Shown: one piece after another, positions 12,240-22,050 of the stretch
Numbering within the stretch: position 1 is the first letter of the stretch
How the letters are laid out: every line of letters starts with the position of its first letter
Assembly: GCA_015680685.1 (NCBI GenBank)
Contig: MNCI01020990.1
Coordinates: forward strand, 500,713-564,712
DNA length: 64,000 bases
DNA from: Gnetum montanum
Lineage: Eukaryota; Streptophyta; Gnetopsida; Gnetales; Gnetaceae
Direction: 5' to 3'
The notes under the pieces: model-generated
Databases searched by the model: none
Told to the model about the DNA's origin: nothing
Seen by the model: the letters and a program-made list of their open reading frames with translations, nothing else
Translations under genes and position numbers: made by a program

Positions 12240-12860
12240 TTGTAGCCACCAATTGCACTCACTCAATGTGCTCTCACATCCTCTCTTGCTAAGTTCTCCA
12301 CACTAGAGCTCTTTTTCTTACTTATGGTATCAACAATTATAAATTACATCAATATTTATGGATAACAAGAAGAAAAGAAACTTAGAAACCTTTCCTTAAC
12401 TTAACTTGAGGTTCTTCAGTTGTTTCCATGGTCTTCTCACTTTTTCTTTGATTGTTTTCATCCTTTTCCAACTTACCTTGGTTGTTTCCCAAATTAGGAA
12501 GGGTAATTTTGGAATTTTTCCTAGCCATACGGGTTGTCTTTGGCCTTGGCAAGATGTCTCCTATCAAAAACCAGCTTTTGGAGAAGATGTTTTCTATTTT
12601 TGGGAGATGTCTCCTTCGTGGACAAGACATCTCCTCCTGGGCAAGACATCTCTCTTGAGACATCTCCTGTGTTGGGGAGACATCTCCTTTGAGAAGACTC
12701 ATATTTGGCTGAGACATCTCCTTTGAATTCAAGACATCTTCTTGACCTACAAGACATTCCCATATAGTTTGAAACCTGCAAAACACACATATAGGGCAAA
12801 ACAAGGGGTTTGAAAGAGGTGTCCCTACACCAAGTTCCATATAGAAAGATAGACTTCACA
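12240..12860 (-). repeat. Repeat with GAGACATCTC minisatellite, arm B (inverted)
   Basis: Read on the minus strand this matches arm A in order: GGTGTAGGGACACCTC near 12825, a TGTGTGTTTTGCAGG block near 12785, a run of AGATGTCTC and GAGACATCTC motifs over 12550-12755, then GAGAACTTAGCAAGAG and GAGTGAGTGCAA blocks near 12300-12260. A 152-codon open frame (12382-12840, minus) reads through the repeat and is probably chance. Confidence 0.65.
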
Positions 12861-13049
12861 TCAAGCTAGTGTAACTTCTAGTGAAATTTCATAGATAACA
12901 AAATAATAATTCAAAAAGTTACCATTCAAGTTGTTGGTGCAAACATTTCTTTATATTCTATGTCTTTGATTTGCAAAAATCCCTTAGCTACTAGTTGTTA
13001 TTTGTGTTTATCTAAGGTTTTATCATCCTTTGACATTGTTGTGAATATC
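12861..13049. other. No recognisable feature
   Basis: AT-rich spacer between the inverted minisatellite repeat and the copia integrase remnant. I see nothing supportable in it. Confidence 0.3.
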
Positions 13050-14245
13050 CATTGGTGATGAATTGGTTGTTGATTGCTTCAACAAGGCATGAGCCCCTAG
13101 AATCCTATTTTAATAATCTACTTTCTTCCAATGAGACATCTGAAGAACTTGACTCATGATTATGGGTTATATCTTTATTAGGTAGTGTAAGACATGCCAC
13201 AATATCATTTTAGTGTAATTAACAAAATGGATTTTTTGTCAATTGTGGTTCATCAACATTGAAATTTGCCCATTGAGCACACTTTCAATTGTTGCACGCC
13301 ACACTCTTGATCTTTTGAATTCATTTGTAAGTTGGTTACTTACATTCTCATTAGTTTAAGCCATGGCACTACCATTTTTAACAGTTTCTTAAGGGCTTTC
13401 TATTATTGGACTGCTGTTATCACAACATCCAAATTTTTCTTGATTAGTACTCCTCCTTTTGAAGTTATCTGGTAATTATTGGTGTCATGGTTAATATTGT
13501 GACTTGATTGTTTAGACTTGGCATCTAGAACTTTATGCTTATCTTTTGGCAACTCTTGTTTTTTAAAGGTTCCATCATGGGGGACAATCAACTTTGATAG
13601 TTTAGGATCCCATAAGGAACTTTCCCATTCTTTCTAATCTGAATTCACTTGGTTGTTAATGTGATAGTAAACATTACATCCAAAGATTCATCAATGAAAA
13701 ATATTCAATATCTTATTGTTTCGTGCTTTATTTTGACATGCAAACTTAAGATAGAATCTAGAACATCTTTTTATAAAATGCACAACTATCCTTAAGGCGT
13801 CACCCCAAAAGCTAGTTTTTAACTGTAAGTGTGCGAGCATGCATTGTATCATTTCTCAAATTGTTTGGTTCTTCCACTTGGCTACTCTATTGTTGTTCAA
13901 GCCTCCAAGGAATTGCCTTTTGATGTATAATTTCACAAATTGCAAGATGCTCTTGAAACTCATTGTTCACATACTTTGTTCTATTATTTGTTCTTAACTT
14001 CCTCATATGCAAACTTTTTTGATACTTCACCAAGGCTTTATTTCTTTGAAAGTGTTGAATACTTTGAACTTTGAACAAATGACGTAAAATTCACAATTCA
14101 TAAGATATTGTTGAAGCTCACTGGTCATGTATTTTGTTCCATTATCTATTCTTAACTTCTTAATTTGCAAATTTGTTTGATGCTCCACCATGGCTTTGAG
14201 TCTTTGAAAGTGTTGAGTACATTATACAAAACAAATGATGTAATT
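13050..14245 (-). pseudogene. Ty1/copia integrase remnant
   Basis: Minus-strand translation gives the end of a copia integrase core. The block KLRTNNRTKYVNNEF at about 13985-13940 corresponds to the family's LRTDNGGEY region, with the key Asp and Gly changed to Asn and Arg. It is followed by IIHQKAIPW. Downstream, about 13690-13620, IFGCNVYYHINN corresponds to the family's RVFGCxAYxHIP block. It has frame changes and stops, and no RT domain is attached. The upstream part is duplicated in tandem (see 13930-14245). Confidence 0.7.
13930..14245 (-). repeat. ~150-bp tandem duplication within copia integrase
   Basis: About 13930-14080 and 14085-14245 align along their length (TTTGTTCTATTATTTGTTC against TTTGTTCCATTATCTATTC, and TTTGAAAGTGTTGA in both). 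The unit covers the conserved integrase block. Roughly four-fifths identity by eye shows the duplication is old. Confidence 0.65.
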
Positions 14246-14250
14246 CCAAA

Positions 14251-14830
14251 CATCATCATCATCATCATCTTAACCATGTCCTAACAAAATGGGGTTAACT
14301 ACATGAGCTCTTTTTCACCATTCACCTCTATGAAAAGCTAGATCTTTGTTTATTTATTATTTTTTCAAATCATCTTTAATTGTTGTCTTCTTTGGTCTTT
14401 TTTTCAATGGCTTTTCTAGAATAGTGATAGAGCAACGTTTGTTTATAGGCTTGTTGTCTAATTTTTATTTTTTATTTTTGCACATGCCCATACTATCTAA
14501 GCCACCATTCTTGTAACTTATTTGAAATAGGAGGCACTCCAAGTCTTCCTTTAATATTTGTATTATGTAGTTTATCTCTTCTAGTAACATTCAACATCCA
14601 TCGAAACATTTATATCTCTACTATAATGATTTATTATTTATGCCTCTTTTATACCACCCAACATTCAACACCATAGAATATAACAAACTTGATTGTTGTC
14701 CTATAAAAATTTTCTTTCAATGTTATTGGTATTTTTTTATCACATAGAACATTACTAGCCTATCTCCATTTTTACCATTCTACTTCAATTCTATTTTTTA
14801 TAGCCTTATCAATTTCACCATTTGATGAAA
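14251..14830 (-). mobile_element. RTE-type LINE 3' end, copy A
   Basis: On the minus strand the C-terminal part of a plant RTE-clade reverse transcriptase is readable: VLCDKKIPITLKENFYRTT (about 14745-14690), VECWVV, FRWMLNVTRRDKL (about 14610-14575) and GRLGVPPIS. It ends in an ATG/TGA microsatellite, seen as (CAT)6 at 14251-14269, the usual 3' tail of RTE elements. Many stops interrupt it. It is 5'-truncated at about 14830, where L1 sequence begins. The same family recurs at 47751-50450. Confidence 0.8.
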
Positions 14831-14839
14831 ATCCCTAAT

Positions 14840-15840
14840 GGATGAGAGTGGAGAACTCAAGTGGGGGTTGGGGGGCTTGAAAGGTAGGGCTGATGGAGGT
14901 ACTAGCACGAATGAGACAGAGGGAGTTGTAGTGTAGGCAGAGGTAGGTGCATGGGGTGGAGGCCCAAAACACGGTGTTTCTTAGGTAATGGGTGAAGATG
15001 AGGGACCATGTCAAATTGGAGGTTATTCAAAAACTAGGGCCAAAGAATGGAGGTGGCCTATTGGCACCCTAGAGATGGGGGCATGCTTTTGTTGGGAGGG
15101 GACCATGCAGTTGCAGGTTCATTACCTATCAGGCAAGTGGTTGCTCATGATGGAGTTAAGCCTAGATGTAAAATTTGTCACAAGGGCTAGACCCAGAATG
15201 AAGCTTATTAAGAAATGGGTGCTCACAACTTGGGGTGTTGAAGATGTTGAGGTCCATAGCCTTGTGGGTGACCTATTGTTATTCATCTTCCAATTTGCTA
15301 GTGACTGCAATAAGGTTCTCATTGGGGGCCCTTGGTTGTTTAGGGCCATGGACTTGGCCCTCACTCACTGGCACCTAGGGACACATCGAGATCTTGATCT
15401 ATTCTCCAATGCACATGTTTGGATCCAAGTTTTAGGTGTACTGTGAGAGCTTTGGACCATGGAGTTCCTCAAAACCCTCAAAAGTTTCTTCAAGGAATTC
15501 ATTACCTTTGACAAATGCACTGAATCTTAGGCATGTATGAGCTTTGCCCACTTCTGTGTATGTGAATTGTTGTCCTCTAGAAACCTCATGAGGGAGGTTA
15601 TTTTGGACCTCCCTTCAGAGGGAGGAAACAATGTAGGTTGAATGTGAAAATGTGCCAGTTGACAAACCCTTTGCGGTTCTACCTAAGGCTAGCTCCTATT
15701 ACACCATTTGTGGAAAGAGCGACCACATTACTAAGGAATGTAGGGTCAAGTCTAAAGCTACTGCACCCAAGCAAAAGACAAATGATGGGTGGATGATGGT
15801 GGGTGAAACACCACAAAAATTTCAGCAACACTTCTAGACA
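14840..15840 (+). pseudogene. L1 LINE ORF1 remnant (DUF4283 plus zinc knuckle), L1 copy 3
   Basis: The plus strand encodes the RNA-binding first ORF of a plant L1 LINE. The open piece 14988-15446 contains a DUF4283-like domain (IGGPWLFRAMDLALTHW, about 15327-15375; VWIQVLGV near 15420). After a stop at about 15444, frames continue to a CCHC knuckle at about 15690-15740 (ICGKSDHITKEC) in which the first Cys is replaced by Tyr. It joins the endonuclease of the same LINE at 17540-18640 across an inserted LTR-like element. Confidence 0.75.
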
Positions 15841-15919
15841 ACTTCAGAGCCTCTGAAATGGCTTCAAGCAGCCCACCATGGAGCAAGCAAGGTCCCCTTG
15901 GGGCCCACAGATCACGACG

Positions 15920-17380
15920 GCAAGTGTCGGTGTCAAGAATCATCAGTTTCAAGGTCAAAAAGTGCAATTTTGGCTAAGTACATTGTGCAAACGTTGCACA
16001 GCGTAAGGATCAGCATCACCAACTTTTGGAGCCCCGAAATTTAGTCAAAATAGGCCAAAATCAAGCACAAGGACCCCCCCATGACCTTCACCAAAGTCCC
16101 CAGCAATTCCCAGCCTCCAGAAAATCAAGATTCGGGCCTCAAATGTGCCATTTTGACTTGGTGACGCTGGGGTTATTTTTTCAAACGCTGCACAACGTAA
16201 GGATCAGCGTCACCAATTTTTAGAGCCCCAAAACTGAGCCAAAATGACTTGATTTTAAGGGTGTAAGTCATCCTCAAGGTCCACTATTGATAACTATGGG
16301 TCCCAGCCTTTAAAAATTCCAGATTTCAGCCCAAAATTGCAAGTTTTGGAGGTCACACTACAGGTCACACTGCAAGTAACGCTGGATGCTAGACAAGCGA
16401 GGCGGTGTTAATCCTTCTTGATTTTCTTTTTCAAGAAATCTATAAAATAGCAAAGAAGCCCATGCAAAATCAGGCCAAATATTCAGCAAAAAGAAAAAAA
16501 AGAAATATAATTTTCCAAGCGGGCCAGAGTTGGAGCTAAATCTTTTTAAATTTTTAAAATTTATTTTATTTTATTTTTATCACTCAAGGGCTTGTATTTC
16601 TAAAATTATTTGTATTTTTATGGGCTGGAATGACCCATAAGTTGTAAAATACATTGAACCTGGCCAAGAAAAGCAAAATTGCCAACACACGTACAACTCA
16701 TGTACAACTTTCAAGCATGGATACATTGAACCTGGTCAAAGCAAACCCTAGCCAAAACCCTAGCCCAAACCTATAAATACCCTACCAATTCACACAAATT
16801 GTGGGGAGAACAAGAGAAGAGAAACAAGCAACAAACAAGAAAAACAAGCAACAAACGAGAAGAACAAGCAACAAACAAGAGAGACAAGAACAACAAGAGA
16901 AGAACAAAGACAAAAGAGGCAAAAAGAAGCAAAGGCAAAAGCGACAAGAGAGAGAAGAAGATTAAAAGAGGCAAAGATTGGAGGAATTGGTGATGCACAT
17001 CCGATTTTTGGCTTCCGATTTCTTCTCACATTAATCACATTTCATCGTCACATCATTGTGTCACATCATTCCGGGGCTAGGCGTTTGACTTGCCGTCCAC
17101 ACTTGTGCAACTACGCTTTGACCGGTGCATATTCTTGTTTAAAAACAATACAATACAGTTTCATTTTTGCCTCTCATTTACATTATTTACTGCAGTTTAT
17201 CTTCTGTTTACAATATAACTGTGTTTACGCTTTATTCATAATTCAGTACACTTTATTTACATTTCGTATCGTTGTTCATATTCCGTTTACACCGTTTACG
17301 ATCACCCAAGCACTAGCCATAGCTTACGCTTGGGGAAGTCCTTGGTTGATTTGCGTGCGAACCATCCAAGGCACTTTGCC
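15920..17380 (+). mobile_element. Probable solo LTR inserted in L1 copy 3
   Basis: About 1.4 kb of non-LINE sequence separates ORF1 and ORF2 of the L1. It looks like a large LTR. A candidate TG start lies near 15921 (TGTCGGTGTC). A clear TATA box TATAAATA is at 16772-16779, followed by a purine-rich leader and a pyrimidine- and TTTAC-rich U5-like stretch to about 17330. It has no coding domain or primer site. Two sub-repeats of about 105 bp share GTAAGGATCAGC, at 15958-16065 and 16140-16250. I could not fix a target duplication, so both ends are approximate. Confidence 0.5.
16821..16880 (+). repeat. Three 20-bp AACAAGCAACAAAC units in the LTR leader
   Basis: Three consecutive 20-base units (16821, 16841 and 16861) share ACAAGCAACAAAC with one or two differences. 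They lie 40 to 110 bases after the TATA box, so they would form a CAA-rich transcript leader. Antisense open frames here are artefacts of the repeat. Confidence 0.8.
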
Positions 17381-17539
17381 TTCGTTCCTTTTTCAGCTTG
17401 CCCTCAAGCGAAGGCAGGGTTGGCTGTGGCTGCCCAACGATCTCTCGGTGTCTGTTTCCCTTCCAGCCTTACACCGACGATTTAGGTCAGTACAGTGGGG
17501 TAGCATGGAAGGGCCTTGTTGGGACCCTTGGAGAAGCGA

Positions 17540-18640
17540 CCTACCCTTGTTGAGGCACCCAAGACTGTTGTGGCCTTGAGTTCACTCACTAATGCAGTGG
17601 TATGAAGACCTAAACCTATAGACCACACTCTTGTGACGAAGAGGGAAAGCTTCACTTGCTAGGAGACTGGGTGTTGGCAGTGTAGGGATCCACCATACCA
17701 AAAATGGAAGAGATTTCAGGGGATGTTGTAGGGTAGGATGTTGGGTTCCCCATGACGATTGAAGTAGGTTGGGTTGGGAGGCCACCAAGGCCAGTGGCTC
17801 AAACTAAAAAGCCACAATTATATATTAACTTAGGAATGCAAACAACCCTAAAAGGTGTGTACAAAAAAAATCTTCTGGTAGACCATGAGAATCTTGTCAT
17901 GGAATTGCAGGGACCAGGGTTCGCCTTATAAATGAAATGCCCTGAAAGAGATTGTGCGTAGGGAAGACTATCATGTGGTGTGTTTGTAGGAAACCAAACT
18001 GCAGGATTGAGAATCTCAATGTTTGCAGTGGCCTGAATGGCAGTATCATTTTGTCGAATCTCCATGCATGGGAGAAATTTGGTGGGTACATAGAAGATCC
18101 ATTGGATAGTCAACACTTCTTGCACTTTCTCAGCTCCCATGACCTAGTGGATGTGGAGCTCAAGGGTTGCCATTTTACTTGGTGCAACAGATGGTAGGGG
18201 AAGGATCAAGTCATGTTCAGAATTGATAGGGGTTGGATCAATACAAATATCTTGTTGAACTTGGAGGTTTAGGCCTTTGGGTAGGAACGTTAGGCCTTTG
18301 ATCATAAGTCGATGGTGTGTTAAGTGGGCATCCCCTCATGTGACTAGTCTACTCCTTTTCATTTTGAGTGGTTTTGGTTATCCAAACCTTTGCTATAGCC
18401 TTTGGTGGGGGTCATTTGGGTTGACTATCCATCCCAAGTTGACCCTTGGGACTTCCTAAAGCATGGGCTTCAAAGACTTAAGCAAGGAATTCACTCCAAG
18501 AAGATGGCTAAGAAATATTCCTTTCAAGCTATCAAGTTGATGCTAAGAGAAAAGTTGTTTGCAATCCAGACCAAACAAGAGTTGGGGGACTCCTTGGAGG
18601 AAATTGAACAAGTTGTGCTATAGGAGCTCTAGGAGGTTTC
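17540..18640 (+). pseudogene. L1 LINE ORF2 endonuclease remnant, L1 copy 3
   Basis: This is the start of a plant L1 ORF2. MRILSWNCR at about 17887 is the classic beginning of the apurinic/apyrimidinic-type endonuclease. CL-stop-ETKLQD follows at about 17980, where family members read LQETK, so Gln CAG has probably become TAG. ELKGCHFTWCNRW lies at about 18155 and FRIDRGWIN at about 18220. The open piece 18402-18623 corresponds to the region between endonuclease and RT. Sequence after about 18640 is not LINE, so RT is missing. Positions 17380-17880 are the inter-ORF part. Confidence 0.75.
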
Positions 18641-18827
18641 ATTGTGCATCCGTTTAGTTCTCTTTTTCTTCCTAATACCAAAGATGTTTGTGATAGAAGC
18701 ATATAATGACATCCATACTATGAAATATTTCATGGTCTCTTTTTGAAAGAATTTTGTATAATATGAAAATTCATGAGCTAACAAATTTTTCAAACAATCT
18801 AATGTTCAAGGGAGTTCTGTAGCTTCA

Positions 18828-19277
18828 CAGCTTGAAAGGCGCAAGTGCTGTCCAGGGTTGACTGAGCAAAAGAAACAAGAAATTAAAGAGGCATTTGATT
18901 TGTTTGATACAGATGGTTCAGGTAACAATTAACTGAATACCTTTATGCTACCATTCCCTTTTTAATTGTGTGTGTACATGCACGACTTTTTTAAAAAGAA
19001 AAAAAAACACTTTTCATACTTCTCAACATTGTTAATGAAAATTACAATAGGAAAGATTGATTTTGGGGTCATCTTCATTCAACATATGTGCAAGAACTAT
19101 AGATGCAAAAGAGTTGAATGTAGCCATGAGGTATGGTTGCACATTACTGTTGTGTTCAAGTGTTTTTTCCTTTCTGCTTTAAATACTTTTTCCAGAGTAT
19201 AGCAGTGAGCTTGCCGCAGTGGTATTGATAACTAGAATCTTTGCTGCAGGGCACTTGGGTTTGAAATGACTGAGGAT
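18828..19277 (+). pseudogene. Centrin-like EF-hand gene, three exons (partial, probably broken)
   Basis: This is a piece of a centrin (caltractin/CML19-20 type), a calcium sensor of microtubule-organising and DNA-repair complexes. Exon 1 (about 18828-18921) encodes [20 protein letters not shown] and GSG, then a GTAACA donor. Exon 2 (19094-19130) encodes TIDAKELNVAM. Exon 3 (19250-19277), after a CTGCAG acceptor, encodes ALGFEMTED and ends at GTAAGC. Joined, exons 1 and 2 form a perfect EF-hand loop (Asp 1, Asp 3, Ser 5, Asp 9, Glu 12). The acceptor before exon 2 reads TGCAA where AG is needed, which would block correct splicing. No start codon, and no clear later exons up to 20.6 kb, were found. 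A long-intron gene remains possible. Confidence 0.75.
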
Positions 19278-20659
19278 GTAAGCATTTCATCAATTTTCTT
19301 TCCAGCTTATTTTCAAGGACAGCTGCAAATGTTAGATGTTGATAATAATGTATTACCAAACTTTGAATTAGAGAAAACTGGCAGCATTGAGGAAACTTCA
19401 AAATAAAAAATTCGAAGAAGGTTCTAAAAAAAACAGTTCAATGACTTTATTTTTTTAAATTGAAAAATAATCATAATAGGTCAACCTATAGTCTACGGAA
19501 AGCAAGAGTCCTTGAAGCCCTTCTTACAGTGTTAACATTCATATTGTCATTTTTCTAAAGCCTTTTCTTATTTTCAAGTGCTTGACATGTGCTGCCTGTT
19601 ATAGAATTCAATTGTTTAAAGTGCTTGTCAGTTAAGAATCAAAGTTTTTAGTTTGAAACTCACCTTTTTATCCAGGAATTGTTTATCACAACACCAAGAG
19701 CTGTAATGCATGTAAAGATTATCTTCATTTAGATACATGTCAATATGTCCTATACTGTGAGTACAGAGAGATGCATTTATTTGTCTTTTCCCAAATCAAC
19801 TCAGGAATGCGTAAATTGATTCAGCAGCTATTAGTGCTTGAAATATTGACACCGACAGCCAGGGTACAAGGATATCTTATTTTATATTTACTAATTGGTC
19901 ATGATCTGTACCTTTTTTCTGAGGTTTTGTCTTCTGCAGTTCCATTTTTTGTTTGATTTAAGGGTATCTATTATTATTTTACTGTACACCGCTTGTTTTT
20001 GCTCTTGGCTTTCTTAGTTGCTTTTTCTATTGTTTGTATGTGCCTTCATGTCTTGTTGCAGAATTTGGAATGTCTACATTTGCTGACACTCATTTTCACA
20101 TTTCTACGATTATTTCTAATTTCCTTTGGTCAAACCAATCTATTTCATATTTCTTTCTGATCATTGTTTTTAATGTTTCCTTGCATTCCTTCCTTCTGCA
20201 TCTTCTTGTTATATTTCATGTGGAAAAAGTTTTACGTAGAAAAGTCTACAATGTCATATGATTATTCCCTGCATGCTTGTTTTTCCATGCATGTTAGCTT
20301 GAGATTTAGAGTTATTCCTCTTAGCCTTCAAACCAGTTCATCATCGTTGCCTTTATCACATCAATTTGGGATGACCTGGTAGTGTAGGCAGGCGAATTGA
20401 CAATATATTCTTGAGCAGCATTAACTTTATGACGTTTTAAAAACACAAACTCACAAGGCATTTTGTCTTATCGTAGACAGAGTTATCATAGTTGATGAAC
20501 ATGTTGTACATGGTCTATTGCAATATGTGTGGAGATATTAGTGAGCATTGATGTTCCAATTTTGAGGACATATGAATGCTGGAAATATTTTGATTTTAGG
20601 TACATAGTTCTCTGGTCCTTGTTCTCTGGGTTTACAGAATATGTTAACTTGATGCTGTT
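19278..20659. other. No recognisable gene downstream of the centrin exons
   Basis: T-rich sequence with intron-like composition. A stretch at about 19825-19865 can be read, with a frame slip, as something like the next centrin EF-hand (ATTGACACCGACAGC), but the match is weak. Nothing else is supported. Confidence 0.4.
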
Positions 20660-21230
20660 GGTTGTGGTTTGATGTTTCATTATTTTTTGTAACGTTTCTT
20701 TATTTCAAAGGTGTTCCACCAAGGTTGATTAGTTATTTTTGTAAAACATGTTAAAATTAAGATATGACCTTATGTTATGTTAAGAGTAAAATAATGTCAA
20801 TTGTCAATTCAAGGGAAACATTGATGTATGTCTCACATTGGATGGGATTGAGAGTCTTTTCTCACACAACACTATATCACTCCCTCTTATTTTTGAAAAA
20901 TATATGCGAAGTTTTGAATTCTTAATAAAATGCTGTTGGAGTTTCTTCTCATTACGTACATTCCATTCCAATTTTTGAGGCTTTTCTCAGTTTAATCTTA
21001 GTTCTTATGAATGTTTCATGATCTCATTTCAGTGTCACTTTGATCTCAGTTTTATGAATGTCTTAATCATCTATCTCAGTTTATGATTTTCATCTTAATT
21101 CACTTTCAATGTTGTTTTATATGTGGATGTTCATTGTCAGTCAACAATCTGAAAAACAGGTTTCGGTGTTATTTGTTCACAAGAAAATCATGTTTAGATA
21201 CTATTTTTTGAAAAAAAGAAGAAGGGTTGG
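20660..21230 (+). repeat. Dispersed repeat R, copy 1 (promoter-like)
   Basis: It is homologous, in the same order, to 40290-40371 plus 41752-42190. Shared blocks are TTTTTTGTAAYGTTTCTTT, ATTGATGTATGTC followed by CACATTGGATGGGAT, a TATA-like TATAT at 20873, CTCAGTTTAATCTTAGTTC and ATCTATCTCAGTTTATGAT. The sequence GTCTCACATTG at 20830-20840 resembles the plant snRNA upstream sequence element (RTCCCACATCG). It could be a solo LTR or another transcription unit; no coding content was seen. Confidence 0.6.
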
Positions 21231-21499
21231 GATGTGTAATGAGCTAAGAAACAGGAAATAGCAAAACTAATGAAATGACCTCAAGGGCCCCTAAAGACTA
21301 GCAAGCAGCAGCAAACCCCTCAAACAACGATACGGAAGGATAGGCTTGTCATCAAGGGAAAGGAAGAATAAAACAAATATAGTTGGGTTTCTTTACCTTA
21401 TGCAGCTGGTCCATAAACTTTCTCTCCACCTTAATTTTTANCATGTTTTAAGAGGATTGAAAAAGAAAATAAAATTACTGATCTTTAAAGGATGATTTT
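21231..21499. other. No recognisable feature
   Basis: Nothing supportable here. There is one unresolved base at 21441. Confidence 0.3.
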
Positions 21500-22050
21500 T
21501 AGGGTGTCCTACAGCCAAAGGATGAGAAGCTCAAGAGGCAGGTAGAGATGGAAAGGCACCTCCAAAAGAATCTAGAGGGCATAGCTAAGCATTGGTTTAA
21601 AAATGCAAAAGGCTCCTATGTTGAATTGGGGATTTATAGGTGTTCAGCTGGCCCAAGCATCAAGGCTTGGCTTAAGCACCAGTTAGGATCTCTTCACCCT
21701 GATGAGGCCCACAACCTCTCCCCTAAGAAGAGAGATAGACTACAAGTGAAGCTACAAAACATCTANAGGGTGCTTGCTAACACTTTGCATCAATTGTGAG
21801 CTTAGAAAACATCAAATATTTGTGTGAGTCACTTGTTTCAAGTTTTATTGTACAAGCAACACCAATGGATGTGGTTGGATGTACTTCTAGTCCTCCACTA
21901 TGTTTCTGCCATACAAGATCATTTAATCTATGACAGGCTTCAAACAATGGTTGGAAATAAAAAATATAGGTTTCAACAACTTTGCCCATGCAATGTGGCA
22001 TTGCATTCCCATATTGAGGGCCATCCAACTTGAAGAATCTTGTCACCATC
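21500..22050 (+). other. Unrecognised coding-like fragment
   Basis: The open frame 21548-21799 (83 codons, one N at 21766), followed by 21824-22033 in a different frame, has protein-like composition (GSYVELGIYRCSAGPSIKAW, HPDEAHNLSPKKRDRL). I do not recognise the family. Its setting among decayed elements suggests a transposon-derived or truncated gene fragment, but no motif proves it. Confidence 0.25.

Noticed and set aside
12382-12859. 152- and 112-codon minus-strand frames and a 106-codon plus frame over the GAGACATCT region
   Set aside because: They are readings of a minisatellite in several frames, with no domain and no agreement with the inverted copy.
16771-17038. Leu/Phe/Ser-rich minus-strand frames resembling membrane proteins
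   Set aside because: They are the antisense of the AACAAG-rich leader; the composition comes from the repeat.
19803-19865. Fourth centrin exon
   Set aside because: It needs a frame slip and matches only five or six residues; kept only as a remark.
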